A stretch of 64,000 nucleotides of DNA from Hyaloperonospora brassicae (GCA_947650285.1 CANTFL010001327.1:186001-250000), one strand, 5' to 3'. Numbered from the stretch's first letter, positions 12,301-22,448 are shown. Numbers and translations: made by a program. The notes: a model not told the origin generated them from the letters alone.

Positions 12301-13064
12301 AAGGGCGTATGGCAGTCAGTGTCGAGCATGAAGGGTGCACGAAAACCCGTGTCCTGGAAGGCATTCTCAAGCATTTGTCGCTTCCTGAGCAGATCGTCAA
12401 GAAGAACGGCCAGGAGGTCGATTTCGTCTTGTGTGTGTGCGACGACGTGACCGACGATCAGATGTTCCAAACGCTGAACGCCTTGGTGACCGAGTCGAAT
12501 GAACGCCACGAAGAAAGGAAGCGAAGGGAGGAGCACGCAGCGAGTGAGCGGATTCGCCGCAACTCCATCGCTATGGGCAACCCGGCTCCGGTCCAGTTAC
12601 ATGCACGACCCGTGCCGTCTGCTGCTCATGTGTCGAAGGCAAAGCCCCGCATGCCGAAACTCAGAGTCAAGAGCGACACCACGGACCAAGTGGAGCCGGC
12701 TATCAAGCCAAAAGGCGGCACGAAAAAGCGCAATCAGAACGTTGGCGCTGCAGCTGCTGCCGTGCGAGGGAACGAAGACGACTCGACCGATGACGAGGAC
12801 GAGTTGGATGCAGGTGAAAACATGGACGACGACAATAAGGTGGCCTTCAGCCGCTTGCAAAAGGTGCCGGTGCAACTTGCAGAAAACGTGGCAATATTCG
12901 CTGTCGTTGTTGGCCCAGATGTGCAGCACAGTGGAGGTCGCCACGGGTCGTCGTTCGCGGTGGACTCGTTGGCAGACGTGCGAACGGTGCTCAAGGACTT
13001 TGTGGACGAAAGTCGCAAAGGGTCCGACCGGGCCACTCTTGCGCCCGTGACACCTGGATCGTAA
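9321..13064 (+). CDS. Bifunctional trehalose-6-phosphate synthase / trehalose phosphatase
   Basis: Predicted cytosolic enzyme making trehalose-6-phosphate from UDP-glucose and glucose-6-phosphate, then dephosphorylating it. A single exon encodes 1247 residues from ATG 9321; the frame runs upstream to 9033 but without an ATG. The GT20 synthase domain spans about residues 90-690: TTGGLDKL, VWVHDYHLMLLP (near 245), GWFLHTPFPSSEVY (near 270), IDRLDNIKGIP with the conserved Arg and Lys (near 380), DGMNLVSHEF (near 567) and VSEFAGCSQSL. The HAD phosphatase follows from about 760: nucleophile motif LDYDRTLTP (DxDxT), VSGRER, WHYGDADP, then CDDVTDDQMF near 1040. Key residues of both activities are present. 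Ser/Gly-rich insertions interrupt the synthase (about 420-500 and 580-640) and the phosphatase (about 850-930), making it longer than the usual 800-1000 residues. It ends 70 bp from the convergent GH18 gene. Confidence 0.93.
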   Translation: MKTEDAAALHVTTASLPPPSSGVMSPRNEFFVSQRAATDLELSRLDSSLSLEEQEILATIQELQLQLTHLRAAEEQEKCAPPDAADAAVGRHQLIVVSNNLPVLLERHPQTGRWKATKTTGGLDKLMCLTGVRAEMDFLWVGGVGQPIPKSEHEAVRSLLLQHKCLPVFLSSDVASRHASFSSEVLWSLFHYVSEPVPLLNTGGNSSFYSTKRFNKQDWRAYESANESFADAIAEVYNEGDSVWVHDYHLMLLPSLLRQRIPLCRIGWFLHTPFPSSEVYCRLPVRSQLLTGVLQADLLGFQTFDYERHFLSTCHRLLGVECTHKGVRSALANRDHFASIGVFPIGISLEPFAHVASSRPTLDRVNELHEKFGGKRIILGIDRLDNIKGIPHKMLAMEMLLDRFPEWQHNVVLVQIGISSRSGVVDSGTIHASGKNDRLSSVNKASGEKSNVLPRSSSYSVMGPGGSVGSDSPIKGVPESPPTAASPIAAGKGKSSGYDACYQLEMSSHSYHNISTQVNQIVGRINGIFGTLDYAPIHFIQQQATPHDELCALYDLADVCLVTSTRDGMNLVSHEFVVCQQHFMRNKDERTKAARMATRESSGPGGKSNGGLASTSTSKALRDDDAGKSGGLSPIPSSQESSASVLTDWEGEDGGPGVLVVSEFAGCSQSLSGAIVINPWNTEDLARSMHQALSMCRTEREIRQQKLYRYVSSNTASVWGRQFLEELGVAVEKNRKSSTQLPKLDKKAIVRAYTSAQNRVIILDYDRTLTPQHSLLPLAAVGPNFKSLLDALTADERNTVFIVSGRERKFLETWLNGMRVGVAAEDGFFYRMNLSNTREQWKTMSKFQYDVASARSGGSTTATVAGMGSVGSLDTSYSSEAHGMMHMSMGSLPTYAQHVPAPRSADTGDGTPFATGSAATDDSFGGDDMSWKDLVLPTMLTFTDRTPGSYIEDKESSLTWHYGDADPHFGSWQAKDLQIILERQLIGTALEVYQGRMAVSVEHEGCTKTRVLEGILKHLSLPEQIVKKNGQEVDFVLCVCDDVTDDQMFQTLNALVTESNERHEERKRREEHAASERIRRNSIAMGNPAPVQLHARPVPSAAHVSKAKPRMPKLRVKSDTTDQVEPAIKPKGGTKKRNQNVGAAAAAVRGNEDDSTDDEDELDAGENMDDDNKVAFSRLQKVPVQLAENVAIFAVVVGPDVQHSGGRHGSSFAVDSLADVRTVLKDFVDESRKGSDRATLAPVTPGS

Positions 13065-13133
13065 ACCAGTAACTGCATGTTTAACGCTCGTGTTTGCTCT
13101 GCATGACGCGGCCTTTGCTGCTGCCATTCGTTC

Positions 13134-14932
13134 TTACAGGAGGTCGTAAAAGAAATCGAGCCCTGCACAGTGATAAGCGACGACGCATCAGTTTAATGTA
13201 TCCCCTGACACCGAGCAACCAGTAAAGCATTGACTGACCTTGTCCGAGCTCCCAAATGGCTACCCCGACGCCGTCGGCCTTGTACAGGCTCAAGCGATCG
13301 TGCAGGAACTGCAGACACGGATAGAACATCACGTGTTGACGATTCGTTTCCGCAGTCGTGTACACGTGCTGACACTCCTGATGTCGGCATATGCAAATCA
13401 TACACATGAGATGACGTTGTCGAACGTCAGACGAAAAACACACGCGTAGCTTTGCTCGAGTCGTACCTGAGATGTGAGGTCCCATCGAATGGCAACGTCG
13501 TTGTCGGTCAACGATTGAATGTACGTCCGCCCCGTAATTGCATCTACATGAGCAGGTCCAGCAAAAGAACGACCAGTCAGTGCGACACAGACAACAACAC
13601 TCCCACTGTTTCGTGTCACCACCTGCGTTATCGTAGCCGTAAAACGGTAGTCCCATTAGGATCTTTTGCCGCTCCATGGGTGACATCTTTTCGAGCGTCT
13701 TTACGAGCCACGGATACGGCGCATTCGGCCCTGGTGTGCGATAGTCGTACGCGTTCATCGAGAAGCGATGGACTAGCGGTGCCAACTCGGCGAAAAGCTC
13801 GTGCGTCACAGGCATCTCACCCTGTAAAACAGCACATGCACAACCAGCATTCAGCTACCGACCGATCCCGACAGCTGCAAGCAAGTGCATGGCAACCGCC
13901 TCATCCATGACTTACGTCATCGGAGCTCCGAGGCAGCACGAGAATGAGCAACTTGTCTGCTGCTCGAAAAGCGCGGGCCAGTTGCTGCAGTATGTCCAAC
14001 GTCCCTTGCGTGACGGGGATCTCGAACACCAATCCATCAAACTCGTGCTCGTTCGTCAGCTCCAGCAGCTGCGCCAGCGATCAGCGGCACGTCGTCGGAG
14101 CTCAGCTGGTTACGCTCGTAGACGACACGGGGTACCACAGCAGGCTCCATGGCTAACTTCGGGTCCCCGGGCACGCCATGCTTGATCTCCTGAACCCACT
14201 GCCGGTCGATCTCGTGAGTGCCCGTGATGATCGGCGCGTGGTCCCGGTCTTCCCGCACTTGCAGCCACACGGGCGAGACGTACGTGAACTTGTGGCGGAA
14301 CCGCTTGGCGAGCTCGTAGCCCCCGCTGTTCCACGGCGTGACGTACCCCAACGTCTCACCCCGAAAGTGCTTCTCGTTGCTCTTCTGCACTCGCGCGTGT
14401 TCTTTCAGGATCGTCGCTGGCTTAAGCTTGTGCGTCACGAGCTGCCGAGTCCAGACAGACGGGACGTCGCCGTCGTCGTTCGTGCCCGCGTCCCCCGTGG
14501 CGACTGGACATTGGAGCCCGTCGCACTGAACTTCAATGAGGTCGTGGCCACTCTTGACACGGTCGAGCTGCAATGATGGGATCAAGTATGAGAGGTAAAC
14601 ACGATAGAGAGGGAAAAACAGGGGGACACAAAGAGGAAGTGAGGGTACATATGGAAACAGAAAGGGTACATGTAGCGAGAGCGAGGGTACGTATGGAGAC
14701 AGGAAGGGTACATATGGAGACAGAGAGGGTACGTATGGAGAGACACTAGAAGCTCTGGTGCACGCACATTGCTCGAGACAAAGTCAAAGTCAAAGTCGTC
14801 GTCGTCGTCTCCCACTTCGACTTCGTCCGCAGCGTCGTCGTCGATCGAGTCGTAGGCGCAGACGCGACGGTCGAACGTGCCTGCAAAGAGAGTGACCACA
14901 CACGCCACGACGACCAGAGCTGCTGCCTTCAT
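13134..14932 (-). CDS. CHID1: CHID1-like GH18 chitinase-domain protein, six exons, one frameshift
   Basis: Secreted or lysosomal GH18-fold protein resembling chitinase-domain-containing protein 1. Inferred exons on the minus strand: 14932-14768, 14567-13916, 13821-13623, 13543-13467, 13377-13239, 13162-13134. All junctions are GT-AG (for example GTAAGT at 13915 and GTCAGT at 13238) and keep phase. ATG 14932 begins a signal peptide, followed by an Asp-rich segment. Family motifs in order: LGYVTPWNSGGYELAK, FTYVSPVWLQV, FDGLVFEIP, SMNAYDYRTPGPNAPYPW, ILMGLPFYGYDNA, GRTYIQSL, WELGQGLDFFYDLL and stop. In exon 2 the frame breaks near 14070-14085 between DDVPLI and LAQLLELTNEHEF: the exon is 652 nt, one nucleotide off, and no intron fits. 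This is either a pseudogenising indel or an assembly error. The catalytic DxxDxDxE is not conserved; the corresponding strand reads FDGLVFE, as in non-chitinolytic CHID1 relatives. Confidence 0.82.
14642..14745. repeat. 21-bp minisatellite inside intron 1 of the GH18 gene
   Basis: About five copies of a 21-bp unit start at 14642, 14663, 14684, 14705 and 14726. Each begins AGGGTAC and continues with a variant of rTATGGAGACAG. The repeat lies wholly within the 200-bp first intron and explains that intron's greater length. Confidence 0.8.
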
Positions 14933-16739
14933 CGTGTTGCGACCTGCTTCGTGGCGGAGACGCACGCGTTGATTGGCTACATTTGCTGGCGACGGGGTAC
15001 AACGTAGCCCCAGACATGTCAAAATGGACGTCGGCGCTGGTACGACGAAGAGGTACGATCCGGTGGTCGTACGTACATGTACGACCAGCTGTAGGCGTAG
15101 CCTGTCCACGGTCCCAACGCTCACGGTCGTCCAAAACATTGGAATAACACAACAGTTGCGGTCTCTGTATCGCACACCAATGACCTCCTTCGTCGACGAT
15201 CGCTGTACCGTCTGCAAACAACTCGACACTCCTCGCGACACAAAAACATGAGCGCTTCCTTTCCATTTGGCGCTCCCGATCGTGAGGTCGAGAGGGGGCA
15301 TACAAACTTCAAATCGGAATTGGCCTTGCTTCGATTGCTTGAACCAGTCGATTATGTTGCGTGCGATAGACAATGGCGCAACCGGTTTGAATCTGCTTCA
15401 ACGAGCTGTTGCTCATTGCAATGGATCAGCGTACCGCAGGAAACGCGAGTGCGTGTGGGTGATTTGGATGTGGCAAAGTCAAGTCTGTTTCTTCGGCAGT
15501 GACGACTTGTGCAAAGAGAGGCACCAAATGATGCGCTAGAGGAGACGCAACCAGAGAGGAAACGTGGCGGGGAACGCCTCACGAGCACTTTGTAGTAGAG
15601 ATGTCGCTATGCTGCACGGCTTTTCCCGCGGTCGGACCAATGGCGGGGCCATCCACGAGCCAATTGACGCCGTTATCGATCTCGCCGCAACCAGTGGGGA
15701 GTTCTTGACAGAAACGTCGTCAGCGCCGGAGCTAAAGAACGTACCGCTCGCGTCAAATGTGTCTGTTTTTTTCTCGTGAGGTCAGAGAGTACGCCCGACC
15801 GCGTCGGGCAACGCCTCAACGTTAACGGAGCCCGACGAATTCGCTAGTGAGATCAGACAGTTGGCACCAAGTAGGACGGCCTCATGTGTGTGTGTGTGCA
15901 GAAGACCCCGTCCGACACGAGTGGGAGATCAGTTACAGTCGCACCGCACAGCGCCCATCGACCAATGACTCTGTCATGTTCGTAGCTTACCACTTCGATC
16001 CAGATGCTACCACGGGAACGGACCGTGCCAGATGTCGGGCGGTAAAGTGTCCAGATACAACCGAACTGTGGCAACCATATTGTCAGCAAAGATGGCCAAA
16101 CGCGGTCTGCTGTCCACTCTTTTGTCGACGTTGCCGGTCGGCGGCACTCACGACTCTCGGTGTACATGGTCGCTTTCGGGACACCTGAAACACCACCGAC
16201 TTTACAGTCGTCGACCGTCGAGGAACTTCCATGTAGCACGTCAAACGAACACGATCGCGTTCCACACCGTCAACGTCGATCGCTTGGGAAAGCACGCGAT
16301 CGACTCTCGGCAGTAATGCAGCCGCGAAACGCTGCACCGTCTGTAGTGGCTGACCCATGAGCAGCAGCAGCAGCAGCAGCAGCAGCTGTCGATTGTTTGC
16401 CTACCAACCGCACCATCGAAGCGTTTACGCTGCCAGCAGCTTGTTTTGCTCGCGCGAATCAACGCGTTACTAAAGCGAGTGACCAGCTTCGTCCAGCAGG
16501 ACGCAAAGGATCGAGGAGTCAGGTTAGGTCGTTTGTACTTGTTACTTATCAGCTACGCCGTCCATTCGTCCATCCGTCGCCCGTCGTCTGTCAATCTGTC
16601 CGGTCAACGGCCACGCCGATTGGAGCAGCTCGAGTCTTCTTTGCCGTCGCTTAGCGTCCTCTAATCGCATCTCGTCGTACCGTATCCCGTCGACCCTCAT
16701 GTCTGAACTCTCTCCAAATCCCCTCTCTCTCTCTCTCCC

Positions 16740-16781
<42 letters not shown>

Positions 16782-16998
16782 ATCGCGTAAAGGCACTGCT
16801 GCGTCCTCCTCTCACGACTTCTATTCGTCGGGCTCACGAACGAACTCCTCTGACTCACGCGCTCCCCTTATCCATCAACCACTCCATCAACTAATCAACT
16901 GACCAACTGACTTGTCGCACCGCAGCGTCTCCACCTCCGCCTGCCTCACTTTCCTTTTCGCCCGCTCCACCGCACGCGCCACCGCACCCGACCGACAA
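14933..16998. other. Spacer with a decayed minus-strand coding fragment and simple repeats
   Basis: On the minus strand from about 15375 to 15050, two overlapping frames read like one protein split by a frame change: IIDWFKQSKQGQFRFEV in one and SVELFADGTAIVDEGGHW in the other. No intact frame or family is recognised. A CAG run lies at about 16359-16386. A CT-rich tract at 16721-16782 precedes the START-like/FYVE gene and may be promoter-proximal. Other frames here are short and overlap on both strands. Confidence 0.4.
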
Positions 16999-18300
16999 AT
17001 GGCGTCGCGCCCCCGCCGCGAGTTCCTCTGCTCGGACCCCCCGCCGCCCCGCGGCCTCTTCGCCCACAGCCACAGCCACCACAGCCTCAGCAGCAGCTAC
17101 AGCAGCCACAGCACCGCGTCCCTCTCGAGCAGCAGCTCCTCGAGCCGCACGCCCCACGCGCGCTCGTACTTCAGCTCGAGCGGCGGCCCGCACCGCTCGC
17201 CGCTCGAGTCGTCGGCCGCGAGCTCGTCGTCGACGGCCGACGGGCGCCAGGAAGACGACCACGCGCTCGTGGCGCTCGCCACGGCCGCCTGCGCGCGCGT
17301 CGAACACGCGCGCGCGACGTTCGCCAGCAGCGCCGGCTGGAAAGCGCGCAGCGAGGGCGCCGGCGTGCGCGTGTTCGAGCGCCGGGGCGCGACGTTCGAC
17401 GTGGCGGCGTCGACCGCTCTGCCCTGCAGCGCCACCGAAGTGCTCGAGCTGCTCTCGAGCCGCAACAGCGACGACTTTAACGCGTCGATGGTGGCGCTCG
17501 CGGGCGACGCGTTCGCGCACGCCGTGACGCTGCGCGAGGTGCCGACGCCGGCGTCGCCCGACGTGCACCTGTCGGTCAAGCGCGTGACGTTCGCGGGCGC
17601 GCTGCCGCTCGTGTGCCGCGCCAAGACCGTCGAGCTGCTCGACTTTGTGCAGGTGGACCGCCGCGCGCGCACGGCGATCCGCACGTTCCACACGCTGGCG
17701 CGGGACGCCGACGGCCGCCGCGGGCGCGCGGGCGACGTGCTCGCGGGCTACGTGCTTACGGAGCAGACGGCGCTGCACCAGACGGCGGTGTTTTACTACG
17801 GCTCGTGCGCGCTGGCGGCGACGACGCCCGGCAAGGGCCTGCGGAAAGCTGCGACGGCGCAGGCGCTGCTGAAGCTCGCGCGGGCCATTCCGAAGATGGG
17901 CGAGATCAGCGTCCGCCGACGCCTCGGGGCGGCCGACACGGCGGACGCGGCCGACGACGTCGCCGACGGCAGCTGTGCGGGCTGCGGACAGCTCGTGAAG
18001 GGGTCGCTGCTGCGCAAGAAGAAGCACGTGTGCTACATCTGCAGCCACCACGTGTGCGGCTCGTGCGCCAAGGCGCAGGACGTCGAGACGCTGATTGGCG
18101 TCATTGAGCGCGCGCGCGTGTGCTGCATGTGCATTGCTGCGGCGCGGCACCGCGCGTTCGAGACGCTCGAGCAGCTACAGGACCGACCCGTGTACTTGCT
18201 GCGTCCGAGCGCGATGAGTGACTTGAGTGCGACGTCGACGGCAGTGGACTCGACGGCGTCATACGCGCGCGTGGCGGTAGCTGCCAGCGCACGCGGGTGA
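16999..18300 (+). CDS. START-like / FYVE-type zinc-finger protein
   Basis: A single-exon 433-residue protein with very GC-rich codons. ATG 16999 is the first in the frame. Residues 1-75 are Ser/His-rich and disordered. Residues about 85-310 form a START/Bet v1-like lipid-binding region of the type common in oomycete FYVE proteins (AGWKARSEGAGVRVFERR, LDFVQVDRRARTAIRTFH). Residues about 326-380 are a Cys-rich finger with four CxxC-type pairs: CAGC, CYIC, CGSC and CCMC. The finger has RKKKHVCYIC where a canonical FYVE domain has R+HHC+xCG, so PI3P binding may be weak. The family is greatly expanded in oomycetes and presumed to act at endosomal membranes; the role here is inferred from domains only. 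The gene converges with the CAX gene. Confidence 0.8.
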   Translation: MASRPRREFLCSDPPPPRGLFAHSHSHHSLSSSYSSHSTASLSSSSSSSRTPHARSYFSSSGGPHRSPLESSAASSSSTADGRQEDDHALVALATAACARVEHARATFASSAGWKARSEGAGVRVFERRGATFDVAASTALPCSATEVLELLSSRNSDDFNASMVALAGDAFAHAVTLREVPTPASPDVHLSVKRVTFAGALPLVCRAKTVELLDFVQVDRRARTAIRTFHTLARDADGRRGRAGDVLAGYVLTEQTALHQTAVFYYGSCALAATTPGKGLRKAATAQALLKLARAIPKMGEISVRRRLGAADTADAADDVADGSCAGCGQLVKGSLLRKKKHVCYICSHHVCGSCAKAQDVETLIGVIERARVCCMCIAAARHRAFETLEQLQDRPVYLLRPSAMSDLSATSTAVDSTASYARVAVAASARG

Positions 18301-18820
18301 GCCGGTGACGCGGACGCGGACGGGCGAACTGTGGTCCATTTTTATTATCTAATATCTAATAGACAGCGTCACTTGTGTAGCAAAGCAGCACAAAGCTGAG
18401 TCGGGTGCGCTCGAGTCGAGCGTCTCTGCGGATCGGTACTGCAACAGACGGACAGTTTCCAAGCGCCTTTTGATCGCGACGAGCGCCTTTGATAGCGAGT
18501 CGCCGCCTACTGCGACAACACACTGCCCTTTTTGTGGAGGGCTTTGCAAGAAGGCGACCGCTCACTCAATCCGTCGACATGTCCACGTTTTGCCTGTGTT
18601 CGAGCACCTGCTGCTGCTGATGCTGCTACCCCAACGGAGTCAAGTGGGGGCACGTTTTGTCATGTCGTGTCGAGTAGAGGACCCTTTTTGACAGCACGAA
18701 CGAAAGCGACAAACACGATTGACAAAAGCAGTAGCTCGGCCCTCCTGTAAACTATGCTAGTACTAAAATGCCTGGTACAAAGCGCTTCTTCTACCGCTCT
18801 CTCTCTCTCTCTCTGACTGG

Positions 18821-20167
18821 TTACTCCTCTGCAGTGGGCACTTCGACCCACACGAGCGCAATGGCTACGAGCGCATACGCCGTGAGCAGCATCGAGCCCT
18901 CGAGCCAATTGGACTTGCCATCGGCAATGATCGCGTAGACGATAATGATCGACATGAGGTAGATGAGGATCTCAAACTGAGGGAACGCCAGCGTCATGGC
19001 GCGGTCCATGAACCAGCCCGAGAGCACGACCACGGGCACGACAAAGAGCGACACCTGCGTCGCCGAGCCCACGGCCACGCCCATGGCGAGCTCCATCTTG
19101 TTGTTCAGCGCGACCTTGACCGCCGTCACGTGCTCGACAGCGTTGCCCACGACGGGCAGCAGGATAATGCCAATGAACGACTTGCTCAGGTGCATTTGCG
19201 CAGCAAAGCCGTCGATCGAGTCCACGAGGAACTCGGAGAACATCGACACTAGCAGCGTGGCAACGAGCAGCACGGTCGCGCTCGCTCGCTTCGACAGCGC
19301 CACGACTTCGTCCGCGTGGTCCTGTTCGTCTTCAAAGTAGTCGGCGTGCGTCTTGAGCTGGAAGAACAGCAGCTGCAGGTACATAAACAGCAGAAACGCT
19401 GCCGCAATGCGCGAGAGCGTGAGCGTATTCGCCACGCGAATCTCCTCCGAGTCGTGGTCGGAAAAGTAAAAGATGTAGCTCGGGAGCAACATGCCAAAGC
19501 TCGCGAGCATGAGCAGCGACGAGTTGGCGCTCGCGCCCACGGCGTTGAACGAGCTCTCCTTGTTGCGCACGCCGCCGGCAATGAACGCGCAGCCGAGCAC
19601 GAGCAGCAGGTTCGACAGCACGGAGCCAATGAGCGAGCTCTGCACGACGCTGATCTCGCCCGCTTGGAGCGCAAAGAGCGCGACAATCACTTCCACCGCG
19701 TTGCCAAACGTGGCGTTCACGAGGCCGCCAATGGTTTCGCCCGTGTGGAACGCCAGCGACTCGGTGGCTTCGCCCAGCAAATTGGCCAGTGGGATCATCA
19801 CGAGGAAGTTGGCGGCAAAGACCCAGAGGTCGCTCCAGCCGCCCAGCGACGCCCACAGGGCCACGGGCGCCGCCAGCAGCATGAGGTTCAGCGGCTGGTC
19901 CGCCAGCAGGCGGTAGATGGCGCGCGCGTCCTGCGCGAGCGTCAGCGGCGCGTCCGCCACGTCCGCTACCGAGTGGGGGCTGCAGCCGTGCGCGAGCGGG
20001 GGGTGGCTGCTGCTGCTGCCAGTGCTGCTGCCGTTGCTGTGACAGTGGCCGGTGGTGGGGAGCAGCGACGAGCGCTCGGTCGGGTGCTTGCGGACGCGCG
20101 ACGCGCCGGTCTCGACGTCCTGAGTGCGGGCGCGCCGCAGCGACGCGAGCGCTTGGGCCGTGTGCAT
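18821..20167 (-). CDS. CAX-type vacuolar cation/proton exchanger
   Basis: A 448-residue, roughly eleven-segment membrane protein predicted to exchange cytosolic Ca2+ (or Mn2+) for vacuolar H+. ATG 20167 is the first in the frame. Residues 1-75 are a hydrophilic tail rich in Ser, His and Gly, as in CAX autoregulatory N-termini. The two alpha repeats are clear: GNAVEVIVALFALQAGEI followed by SLIGSVLSNLLLVLG in the first half, and PVVGNAVEHVTAVKVALNN with GVAVGSATQVSLFVVPV in the second. An acidic segment between the halves (DYFEDEQDHADE) matches the acidic motif of the family. The length is typical. The gene is intronless and convergent with the START-like/FYVE gene. Confidence 0.92.
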   Translation of the reverse strand: MHTAQALASLRRARTQDVETGASRVRKHPTERSSLLPTTGHCHSNGSSTGSSSSHPPLAHGCSPHSVADVADAPLTLAQDARAIYRLLADQPLNLMLLAAPVALWASLGGWSDLWVFAANFLVMIPLANLLGEATESLAFHTGETIGGLVNATFGNAVEVIVALFALQAGEISVVQSSLIGSVLSNLLLVLGCAFIAGGVRNKESSFNAVGASANSSLLMLASFGMLLPSYIFYFSDHDSEEIRVANTLTLSRIAAAFLLFMYLQLLFFQLKTHADYFEDEQDHADEVVALSKRASATVLLVATLLVSMFSEFLVDSIDGFAAQMHLSKSFIGIILLPVVGNAVEHVTAVKVALNNKMELAMGVAVGSATQVSLFVVPVVVLSGWFMDRAMTLAFPQFEILIYLMSIIIVYAIIADGKSNWLEGSMLLTAYALVAIALVWVEVPTAEE

Positions 20168-20348
20168 GGGTGGGAACGAGCGGCGGCGGGCAGCGCACGC
20201 AACGGGGTATGTAAGCGGTATCTGCGCGTCGGGCGGCGCCGAGACACCACAGGCGGTTTGTGTGTGCGCGAGACGCGACGCACGTCAGCGGCTCTTGGAT
20301 CGGTCGGGTGGGGCGCCGACGTTGAAGACGCGCAAGTGGTCGAGTGCG

Positions 20349-20403
20349 GTTGTGTGTGTGTGTGTGTTTGTGTGTGTTTGTGTGTGTGTGTGTTTGTGTG
20401 TGT
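20349..20403. repeat. TG-dinucleotide microsatellite upstream of the CAX gene
   Basis: A run of TG units broken by three TTTG steps lies about 180-235 bp upstream of the CAX start codon. Confidence 0.85.
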
Positions 20404-22445
20404 GGGCGTTTGTGTGTGGTGAAACTCCAGTTGGACGGCAGCTCAAACGACGCGGGCGGCAGGGGGTCGTGTGGTGTGCGCTGTGATTGGCTGAAACGCA
20501 GGAGCGCGAGAACGGAGTGGCAGAAAGCAGCGCCCGCTGCCGCCGGTCCGCGCGGCGTCGTCAGCTGGTGGTAAAATCCACGGAAATCAGGCGACGTTTG
20601 CCCGGCGGTTCGCTTACCGCTGGCGGAAACTACGCGCGGCCTTTGGGCCCACGGGCCGCTGCTGCTGTTTCTGCTCGTGGCGAAACCTCCAGAGGCGAAT
20701 CAGACGGCTGGCTGCGTGCAGTGGCCACGCGCCGCCAGTTGCAACGGGGCCGAACAAGTGGCAACTTGACGGCCGCGTTGCTTCGTTGGACGGGCAGCTG
20801 GCACCAGACACGAGAACGTGCGACGCGTCTTTGCACGTGCCGACGTCACCGCAACGTGACGACGTCGATGGCGGCGATTTGCTGCACAGAGTGGGGGGCA
20901 CCAGCGGTCGGAAAGGAAACGTGCTCGTTGTTCTGGTTGTCACGCGGCAGGAAGCCTGGCGTTTCTGATTCGACGAGGACTGGAAGCGTGACCGACACAA
21001 ATGGCGAGTGTGCGGACACAAAGGCTCACTGCTGCACGACGTTGCGGTTGTCCTGTTCCTTCTCGTTCGATTGGACGTGTATATATACATACATTATGGT
21101 CGCAACGTCAGCACAAGTCGGAAGCAAAAGACACCACGACATACCTGAGTCGCTTCATTGATCCTACGAGAGCCAACTAACAGCGTGTCGTTTGGCACAT
21201 GCAATCACAGCAACTTTGCTGTCGCCCCTCCTCGTGTGCTCGCTAGGTTGTCGACATTGCGGCAGGTCTTGCATTGTGTCGCGCTGCAACATGATTGCTG
21301 CCAGCAGGTGGACAACCAATCGACTCTGCTGCGTCGGACCACACTTGTCGGACGCCAGTTGACCGTGCAGCATGAAGCGTGACCATCAGGTTTGTTCGAT
21401 AAGGGGAGAGCCGCAACACAAAGCTGAGGAAAGCAGCCGGACGATAGCTGGTAGCTGTAGTTGTGGCAATCAATCAGAGTCCGTCCACGTGGCCCTTGAG
21501 CTCAAACGCATGTACACACGAGCGTCGTATTGTGTCCCACGACCACAACACGACGGTGCCGTGTCTTATTGTAGACGTTCGCTCGCCATGTTGTTTACAA
21601 CGTGCACAAGACGCTGTGCGCTTAGCGAGCGCTCGTCCAAGTTCTTCTTCCCAACAACTGTCATCACTGCCGCTTTGCAACTATAGCGTCTGTCGATTTG
21701 TACGACTCGAAAGTCGCGTGAATGCTCGTAGTCACAGCGTTGGCATCGAGTGCGAGAAGTTGCATTGACTGCCAAGCGATGGGCCCAGTAATTGAAGCGT
21801 GGCGAAAAGAAGGTGACGCGTGACCCACGGGTTCGAGCGGCACGTGTTGCCAGTGCGAAGCTGGACGACAACTATCTGGTCATGCGGTCCAGTATCGCCA
21901 TGTACTCATCTACACAAAGAAGAAGAGGGCCGATGCGTGTCGGAAACTGCTTGGACCGTATACGTTGCTTCGGTCTGCTGAAGTTTGGGGTACCTGCTTT
22001 ACTACGGGTTTCGCTTGCTCGATTAACCGTTACAGAGCCTGCATCAATGTTGCGGTGAGGACGAGGTGTATACCCTTCGGGTCTCGAGAAAACGGGCAAT
22101 CGACTGTTCGAGCTGTTGTGACCTGAAGTTGTAACGATCGATACACTGCATTGGTCGTTACAACTGGCCACGTCTTCGCCACCGAAGGCGAAACAAGAAA
22201 GACTCTGTCAACGACGTGAATGAGAACTGGGTGGCACTGTCTATCCTGTCGGTCCTCAGGTCCGCCTCTCTAGACGCGAACGATATCATTGCGCACCAGG
22301 TTAACACGGACCTCGAATATACAGTATATCTCGCTTATACCGACAGATCAATGCACGCTGCAGCTTCCTTAGCCGCGTAAGAGCAACATAACTTGCTATC
22401 ACCGCGTCTGTGCCGTAAATCGAGAAACACCGACCCTGTTGATAT
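20404..22445. other. 2-kb spacer with no supported gene
   Basis: GC-rich DNA to about 20900 yields long non-ATG frames on both strands that look like composition artefacts. On the minus strand, protein-like pieces occur near 22060-21872 (FPTRIGPLLLCVDEYMAILD) and 21600-21474 (TVVLWSWDTIRRSCVHAFEL). The latter is loosely reminiscent of a WD repeat. They could not be joined into a gene. Confidence 0.3.
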
Positions 22446-22448
22446 TTA

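Noticed and set aside
13081..13815. Single long exon for the 3' half of the CHID1-like gene
   Set aside because: Reading straight through gives non-homologous text; three GT-AG introns restore GRTYIQSL and WELGQGLDFFYDLL.
16891..18150. 419-codon minus-strand frame opposite the START-like/FYVE gene
   Set aside because: Composition artefact rich in Arg and Ala with no motifs.
19316..20422. 368-codon plus-strand frame opposite the CAX gene
   Set aside because: Shadow frame of the exchanger; Arg/Glu/His-rich and ends in a TG microsatellite.
20487..21161. 224-codon plus-strand frame
   Set aside because: Opens at TTG, has no motif and overlaps an equally open minus-strand frame in GC-rich DNA.
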